This document shows positions 57,982 through 64,000 of a stretch of 64,000 nucleotides of DNA, one piece after another. A model generated the notes under the pieces. It worked only from the letters and a program-made list of their open reading frames with translations, did no database searches and was not told where the DNA came from. This stretch comes from Ampullaceana balthica (Eukaryota; Mollusca; Gastropoda; Lymnaeidae): NCBI GenBank assembly GCA_944989445.1, contig CALYLW010000689.1, positions 372,001 to 436,000 on the forward strand. Reading direction: 5' to 3'. The position numbers and the translations under genes were made by a program. Every line of letters starts with the position of its first letter. Within the stretch, counting starts at the first letter, position 1.

Positions 57982-59806
57982 GGTGCCGTCCATAAATGAC
58001 GTCACGCGATTTTTGCCGATTTTTTACGGTCACGCGTCGTCACAAAAACTTAGAACTCTAAAATACGTCACAAATCTTTGCAAAAAAAAACAAACCTTTA
58101 TTTTCTATTTGAAAATTATGTTTCAATTCACTTTTATTGTCGTTTAAGTATTTATTATTTATTTAGTGAAGATCTACATTGTAATATCGTAACCCGCGTG
58201 AAGCATTTTTTTAAAACGTTTAACCGCCTTCAGATAGCGAACTGTGTTAACATCCTTAGATTATATTTTATTTTAATGCATACAAATTAAACATTGACTA
58301 TTAATCATCACGGTTAACGTCTTTGTTTAGAAATTTTTTTATTTAAAAATAACATTTAAAAATTTATTTTTTAAAAATCCCTCAATTGACTAGTGGCATC
58401 CCGTAAGAAAGAGGTTGGCGAACAGAGGTAAATAACCTCATCTGCGGGTCAAAAAGGGAATTCTTGGGGGTAATGCAGACTCATTTGGGAAATATAACAT
58501 CCACTACAATCCACTAGATATATTAAAAATACGTCATGTGTACGTGTACGCTTTGAACATATGCCCATTATTGAATCGGTTCCTTCCAGAAAATGCATTT
58601 TTTTAAAAATTTGACAACTATGTAGATTTCTTACCTACGTACTATACGAAGACACCTAAATCTACCCTACTTTCATTTATATTGACACGAGTGACAATAA
58701 TCTTAATCCACATGACTTGTCTTTATCACGTATCATTTCTGTGATATTTAAAATTAATGCCTTAAAAACTGAGCTAAGAAGAAAAGTTGTTTTGTTCTCC
58801 TCTCGAATTGCAATGTCAAGAATTTGATGCATTCAATAAAGTTAATGAATACTTGACTAATTTTAAATGGGCCTATTTACCATTATATCTAGAACAGTGC
58901 TTCTTAAACTTTTTAGTATGGTGGACCGGCAGGAATTTTTTCCATTGCACCAGGGATAGGTGCACAATTTTCCCTGCACTGACAATTTTTTCGGTCCTTT
59001 TTTTGAGAACATCTGCGGACCGGCAGCGGATGGCCCACGGACAGGCACCGGTCCGCGGACCACCACTTCGAGAAGCACTGATCTAGAAGACTAGAATGGC
59101 CAGGGGCGTTTGACCAAAAACCAATCGAACAATTATATCAAACTTAAAACGTTTTTAATTTAATCAAATAGATTCCCCCCCTCCCCTTTTAAAGAAAAAT
59201 TATATTCCGTGTCGTTTTGACTGAAAATATCTACACACAATCCTATTCAGATCATTTTTAGACACTTGTCATGCTTGTAAAACTCACCAGTAGCATTTTC
59301 TTGGCTAACGACACTCTCCAAATCCCCGAGTCATGTGAGCAGGACCTAGAGTCTGGGGGTGGGGGGGGGGTAACGCACACATAAACTTGTATATTTTGGC
59401 CAATAAAAACGACGACTCCTGCCATGAGAGAACCAAACGGAGCTGCGGTTACATCACAAATGCTGTGATGTCAACATCAAACGACGCAGTGTAACAATTT
59501 CATATGTTATCTTGTGGAATCTCAAACTTAAGGATTATAATTAGATTTAATTTTCATGTCTTGATAGCTTACGTCAACCAGTGTCTGATGGCCTACCGAC
59601 CGGCACATTGAGAAGCACTGATTTAAAAAAAAAGTCATTAAATAAATTGTAAGCGACCAAATATTTCAGTGGAAGTTTTATTTAAAGTTATCCTTTTGAT
59701 GTGACGTCACATTTCTTCAACCCCCACCCTCCCCCTTGTCACGCATCGTCACAAAAGCGTGACCCCCTCCCCCCCTAGGTGCGTGACGTCATTTATGGAC
59801 GGCCCC
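57982..59806. mobile_element. Terminal-inverted-repeat element, copy 2
   Basis: Full-length relative of 15260-16933: starts GGTGCCGTCCATAAATGACG, ends CGTCATTTATGGACGGCCCC. It is longer than copy 1 mainly because of the nested 186-bp hAT MITE at 58895. It is inserted in one arm of the inverted repeat that ends at 59932; the flanks suggest a 2-3 base target duplication (AA or CAA). No transposase. Confidence 0.85.
58895..59080. mobile_element. 186-bp hAT MITE nested in the inverted-repeat element
   Basis: The ends CAGTGCTTCTTAAACTTTTT and CTTCGAGAAGCACTG are inverted. Flanking ATCTAGAA (58887-58894, 59081-59088) is a perfect 8-bp duplication. Copy 1 of the host element has the empty site TATATCTAGAATGGCCAG at about 16204, confirming both borders apart from 8 extra bases. 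Confidence 0.92.
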
Positions 59807-59932
59807 AATGAAAACAATAAATTTAAGCTTTATTTGAAACTAACACGACAATAGAAGTTTCGGCTAATGCCTTCATCAGTACAAAAACATAAAAAAAATT
59901 TAAAATAAAGCTTAAATTTATTGTTTTCATTG
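59806..59932. repeat. 30-bp perfect inverted repeat around a hammerhead-like core
   Basis: Arms 59806-59835 and 59903-59932 pair perfectly (CAATGAAAACAATAAATTTA...). Beyond the right arm, TGCACAATTTGTGTATTTTG pairs with sequence left of the TIR element at about 57955-57981. The arms were therefore once longer, and that element interrupted the left one. Confidence 0.85.
59838..59884 (-). ncRNA. Hammerhead-ribozyme-like motif
   Basis: On the minus strand the order is CTGATGA (59879-59873), one extra A, stem GGC-ATTA-GCC, GAAAC (59861-59857), a short loop and GTC (59849-59847). These are the core elements of a hammerhead with a very short stem III, as described in Penelope-like elements. The extra A next to stem II and weak stem I pairing make activity doubtful. 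Confidence 0.4.
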
Positions 59933-60087
59933 CACAATTTGTGTATTTTGTATTTTATTTAAAAGCTTTATCGCAGTCCCATTCTATATGATACATTAAC
60001 CCCCAAAAAGCAAAAACATTAAAATAACTACGAGAATCTGCATGTCATTAAATCAAGACAAAAAGAAAAGAATGATGGTCAAGGTTC

Positions 60088-60186
60088 TTCAAAAGGCGTT
60101 CGTCATCCTAGCAGCCGGACATTGCTACTGATACCTCTCAAAAGACGTTCGTCATCCTAGCAGCCGGACATTGCTACTGATACCTC
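60088..60186. repeat. 49-bp tandem duplication
   Basis: Two copies of AAAAGRCGTTCGTCATCCTA followed by GCAGCCGGACATTGCTACTG and ATACCTC. Noncoding. Confidence 0.93.
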
Positions 60187-60414
60187 CAATACAAGCAGAA
60201 AAGTAGACAAACATGTGTTGCAGAAAATTTCAAGTGATTGATGTCGGAATGCATGGAAAGGCGTGGCAAGTTTAATTTAAAATAAAGAAGTAATTACTTA
60301 GGTTCTGATAATGTTCATTTTGTGATATTTCAAGTTATTTTTAAAAATTGGTATATTTTTTCAGATGCATTATTCTAGGATGTATCATCTCCTGATATTT
60401 CTCACTGTCATAGT

Positions 60415-60590
60415 ATTCATGAAATGAACTTGTTACAGTGCATCAGCTTGAGTTTAACATTCATGAAATGAACTTGTTACAGTGCATCAGCTTGAATTTA
60501 ACACTCATGAAATGAACTTGTTACAGTGCATCAGCTTGAGTTTAATATTCATGAAATAAACTTGTTACAGTGAATCAGTTTGAATTTAAT
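60415..60590. repeat. 44-bp tandem repeat
   Basis: Four copies of ATTCATGAAATGAACTTGTT followed by ACAGTGCATCAGCTTGAGTT and TAAC, the last one diverged. Confidence 0.93.
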
Positions 60591-60694
60591 GAAGGAAACT
60601 TGAAACCAATGCTCAGCTGCACGTGTATATTAATTTATAATCTTCAAATAAATACAATTTAAAGCAATAATTATATTACGAATGTTGAGCCTTC

Positions 60695-60905
60695 TCGTCC
60701 ATGAGGAGCATCCACCGATCATCGTCGGCGTCTGCGATTCCTCCAAGGGCATAGGCCACCTACGAGAGACCTCCAGGCATCTCTATCCTGGGCCAGCTTC
60801 TCCAGGATCTTTCATTCATGGCCACTTCTCTTGATGTCTGCCTCCAATTCTCGGCACCACGTGTTTCTTGGACGGCCTCTTTTCCGCTTACCCTGGATGA
60901 ATATG
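60695..60905 (-). mobile_element. LINE reverse-transcriptase C-terminal remnant
   Basis: The minus strand reads GKRKRGRPRNTW, CRELEADIKRSGHE, a stop, then ILEKLAQDRDAWRSLVGGLC. The pattern GKRxRGRPxxTW...LEADI...LAQDRxxWRxLVxGLC is typical of the C terminus of RTE/CR1-like LINE proteins. Stop codons mark it as dead. It is a different family from the copies at 7950. Confidence 0.8.
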
Positions 60906-61602
60906 CTTTAATAAGGATCTAAAATTGTAAAATGCATTGAACTAAATTAACTTGATGTTAAATTCGGTAACTATCAAAGATAAGCAAAAACCAACCAGCA
61001 AAAATAGAACTTGTTATAAAATTAAAATTACATTATATACTGCATACAAATTTCAATTACAAATAATTTTTTAACAATCAATTATTTTCATTTAAAAATT
61101 ACGTTTGTAAATTTAATTTGTGTTCGCTGGGTTTACAAGACGTGTGAGCGTATGCACTTCCACACAGCTTAGAGGGAACATTGAAACCCTTCGCCGGTCC
61201 ACGTCAGTCAAACACAATTATTTTCCACTTAATTTCCCCCCGAGATCAATTTCCTGTCTCCATTTGCCAACCAGCTGTCTCCCCATCTGAGTTCAGTTTG
61301 TCTTAGTGCTTCGTATACATGAAAGGGACATAATCCTCTTAACTTTTTCAAGTCACAAACACAATTTTTCCACCGTCTGCGTCAACACAGAAATGTCCCG
61401 CAGATGACAGCGTTTACCGTTTACCACAGGCATGTATCGTATCGACGTTCAGAAATGGACGCTACGGAAGGCGGGTCAATATTTCAGCATCTTATGGCCA
61501 GCTGATCTCATAGAGCGGACTTTCCATTTCTCCCCATTCAATTATAAAGAGTAGGTAAGAGATGTGACCTTGAAACATTTTAAAGTACAAACATCAACTG
61601 AA
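60906..61602. other. Unassigned sequence before the 27-bp array
   Basis: AT-rich, then a more GC-balanced stretch (61090-61560) that includes AAGCTTAG-like and GTGTGAGCGTATGCAC motifs. No exon, repeat boundary or family could be supported. Confidence 0.5.
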
Positions 61603-64000
61603 AACTCAACAGGATATCATAGTGTAAGCAACTCCCCAGGATATCATAGTGTAAGCAACTCCCCAGGATATCATAGTGTAAGCAACTCCCCAGGATATCA
61701 TAGTGTAAGCAACTCCCCAGGATATCATATTGTAAACAACTCCCCAGGATATCATAGTGTAAACAACTCCCCAGGATATCATAGTGTAAGCAACTCCCCA
61801 GGATATCATAGTGTAAACAACTCCCCAGGATATCATAGTGTAAGCAACTCCCGAGGAGACCATAGTGTAAGCAACTCCAGAGGAGACCGTAGTGTAAGCA
61901 ACTCCAGAGGAGACCATAGTGTAAGCAACTCCCCAGGATATCATAGTGTAAACAACTCCCCAGGATATCATAGTGTAAGCAACTCCCCAGGATATCATAG
62001 TGTAAGCAACTCCCCAGGATATCATAGTGTAAGCAACTCCCCAGGATATCATAGTGTAAGCAACTCCCCAGGATATCATAGTGTAAGCAAATCACCAGGA
62101 TATCATAGTGTAAGCAACTACCCAGGATATCATAGTGTAAGCAACTCCCCAGGATATCATAGTGTAAGCAACTCCCCGGGATATCATAGTGTAAGCAACT
62201 CACCAGGATATCATAGTGCAAGCAACTCCCCAGGATATCATAGTGTAATCAACTCCCCAGGATATCATAGTGTAAGCAACTCCCCAGGATATCATAGTGT
62301 AAGCAACTCCCCAGGATATCATAGTGTAAGCCACTCCCCAGGATATCATAGTGTAAGCAACTCCCCAGGATATCATATTGTAAACAACTCCCCAGGATAT
62401 CATAGTGTAAACAACTCCCCAGGATATCATAGTGTAAGCAACTCCCCAGGATATCATAGTGTAAACAACTCCCCAGGATATCATAGTGTAAGCAACTCCC
62501 GAGGAGACCATAGTGTAAGCAACTCCAGAGGAGACCGTAGTGTAAGCAACTCCAGAGGAGACCATAGTGTAAGCAACTCCCCAGGATATCATAGTGTAAA
62601 CAACTCCCCAGGATATCATAGTGTAAGCAACTCCCCAGGATATCATAGTGTAAGCAACTCCCCAGGATATCATAGTGTAAGCAACTCCCCAGGATATCAT
62701 AGTGTAAGCAACGCCCCAGGATATCATAGTGTAAGCAAATCACCAGGATATCATAGTGTAAGCAACTACCCAGGATATCATAGTGTAAGCAACTCCCCCA
62801 GGATATCATAGTGTAAGCAACTCCCCGGGATATCATAGTGTAAGCAACTCACCAGGATATCATAGTGCAAGCAACTCCCCAGGATATCATAGTGTAAGCA
62901 ACTCCCCAGGATATCATAGTGTAAGCAACTCCCCAGGATATCATAGTGTAAGCAACTCCCCAGGATATCATAGTGTAAGCCACTCCCCAGGATATCATAG
63001 TGTAAGCAACTCCCCAGGATATCATAGTGTAAGCAACTCACTTGGATATCATAGTGTAAGCAACTCCCGAGGAGACCATAGTGTAAGCAACTCCAGAGGA
63101 GACCATAGTGTAAGCAACTCCCAGGATATCATAGTGTAAGCAAACTCCCCAGGATATCATAGTGTAAGCAACTCCCCAGGATATCATAGTGTAAGCAACT
63201 CACCAGGATATCATAGTGTAAGCAAACTCCGAGGAGTCCATAGTGTAAGCAACTCCAGAGGAGACCGTAGTGTAAGCAACTCCCCAGGATATCATAGTGT
63301 AAGCAACTCCAGAGGAGACCATAGTGTAAGCAACTCCAGAGGAGACCATAGTGTAAGCAACTCCCCATGATATCATAGTGTAAGCAACTCCCGAGGAGAC
63401 CATAGTGTAAGCAACTCCAGAGGAGACGTAGAGTAAGCAACTCCAGAGGAGACCATAGTGTAAGCAACTCCCCAGGATATCATAGTGTAAGCAACTCCCC
63501 AGGATATCATAGTGTAAGCAACTCACCAGGGTATCATAGTGTAAGCAACTCCCGAGGTGACCATAGGGTAAGCAACTCCAGAGGAGACCATAGTGTAAGC
63601 AACTCCCCAGGATATCATAGTGTAAGCAACTCCCCAGGATATCATAGTGTAAGCAACTCCCCAGGATATCATAGTGTAAGCAACTCCCCAGGATATCATA
63701 GTGTAAGCAACTCACAGGATATCATAGTGTAAGCAACTCACCAGGATATCATAGTGTAAGCAACTCCCCAGGATATCATAGTGTAAGCAACTCCCCAGGA
63801 GACCATAGTGTAAGCAACTCCAGAGGAGACCGTAGTGTAAGCAACTCCAGAGGAGACCATAGTGTAAGCAACTCCCCAGGATATCATAGTGTAAGCAACT
63901 CCCCAGGATATCATAGTGTAAGCAACTCCCCAGGATATCATAGTGTAAGCAACTCCCGAGGAGACCATAGTGTAAGCAACTCCAGAGGAGACCGTAGTGT
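61603..64000. repeat. 27-bp minisatellite running off the right edge
   Basis: About 89 copies of AACTCCCCAGGATATCATAG plus TGTAAGC. A second unit type replaces GGATATCAT by GGAGACCAT/CGT. A 24-unit block repeats: the rare CATATTGTAAACAAC variant occurs at 61726 and 62373, about 648 bases apart. The first 1.2 kb stays open in one plus frame (NSPGYHSVS repeats), but extra and missing bases near 62799, 63120 and 63140 break it. The open frame follows from the period, not from coding. Confidence 0.95.

Noticed and set aside
61564..62811. 415-codon open frame with NSPGYHSVS repeats, resembling a repetitive structural protein
   Set aside because: It follows the 27-bp period; the frame breaks as soon as units carry indels, there is no signal peptide or splice context, and several frames on the other strand are equally open.

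Overview
The window looks like AT-rich nuclear DNA of an invertebrate animal. The genes are split by spliceosomal introns with GT-AG borders, and the three recognisable proteins (GK5, ERICH6/FAM194, PPOX) are animal families. Dense minisatellites, hAT, Tigger-like, tRNA-SINE and LTR elements fill the introns and the right end. A mollusc or other lophotrochozoan would fit, but I cannot prove this from the sequence. No prokaryotic, plasmid or CRISPR signal is present.

Layout. (1) 536-5346, minus strand: 5' nine coding exons of a glycerol kinase 5 (GK5)-like gene; its 3' exons lie left of the window. (2) 5347-9225: AT-rich intergenic DNA with two LINE 3' ends. (3) 9226-31096, plus strand: a 17-exon ERICH6/FAM194-like gene of about 758 codons whose introns hold four minisatellites, a 1.7-kb terminal-inverted-repeat element, a Helitron-like end, a decayed hAT transposase, a Tigger-like element, two tRNA-SINEs and a TA-flanked element. 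Two exons of an unrecognised gene sit on the opposite strand in its intron 6. (4) 31097-33446: short intergenic space between convergent genes. (5) 33447-50905, minus strand: a complete 11-exon protoporphyrinogen oxidase (PPOX) gene of 474 codons, stretched by insertions. (6) 50906-64000: no convincing gene; nested transposons, a long 33-bp array split by a hAT-type insertion, and a 27-bp array running off the right edge.

The strongest candidate for something new is in PPOX intron 8: an intact LTR element at 36708-42389 (two 564-bp LTRs with one difference found by eye, perfect 5-bp target duplication AAGGT, PBS-like start and polypurine tract). It has no protease, reverse transcriptase or integrase reading frame. 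Its only long frame is an uninterrupted 799-codon coiled-coil protein with an internal 113-residue tandem duplication and a hydrophobic segment near the C terminus. It appears to be a recently mobilised, non-autonomous LTR element carrying its own unusual protein.

Other notable signals are a hammerhead-ribozyme-like core in the loop of an inverted repeat that another transposon has split, a 3' tail shared by a tRNA-SINE and a LINE, target-site duplications that date nested insertions, minisatellites apparently grown from exon edges, and higher-order repeat structure in two arrays. The three genes have separate roles (FGGY carbohydrate kinase, FAM194 protein of unknown function, haem biosynthesis), and nothing suggests that they work together. 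Gene models are hand-built from splice sites, reading phase and remembered family alignments; no search or alignment was run.
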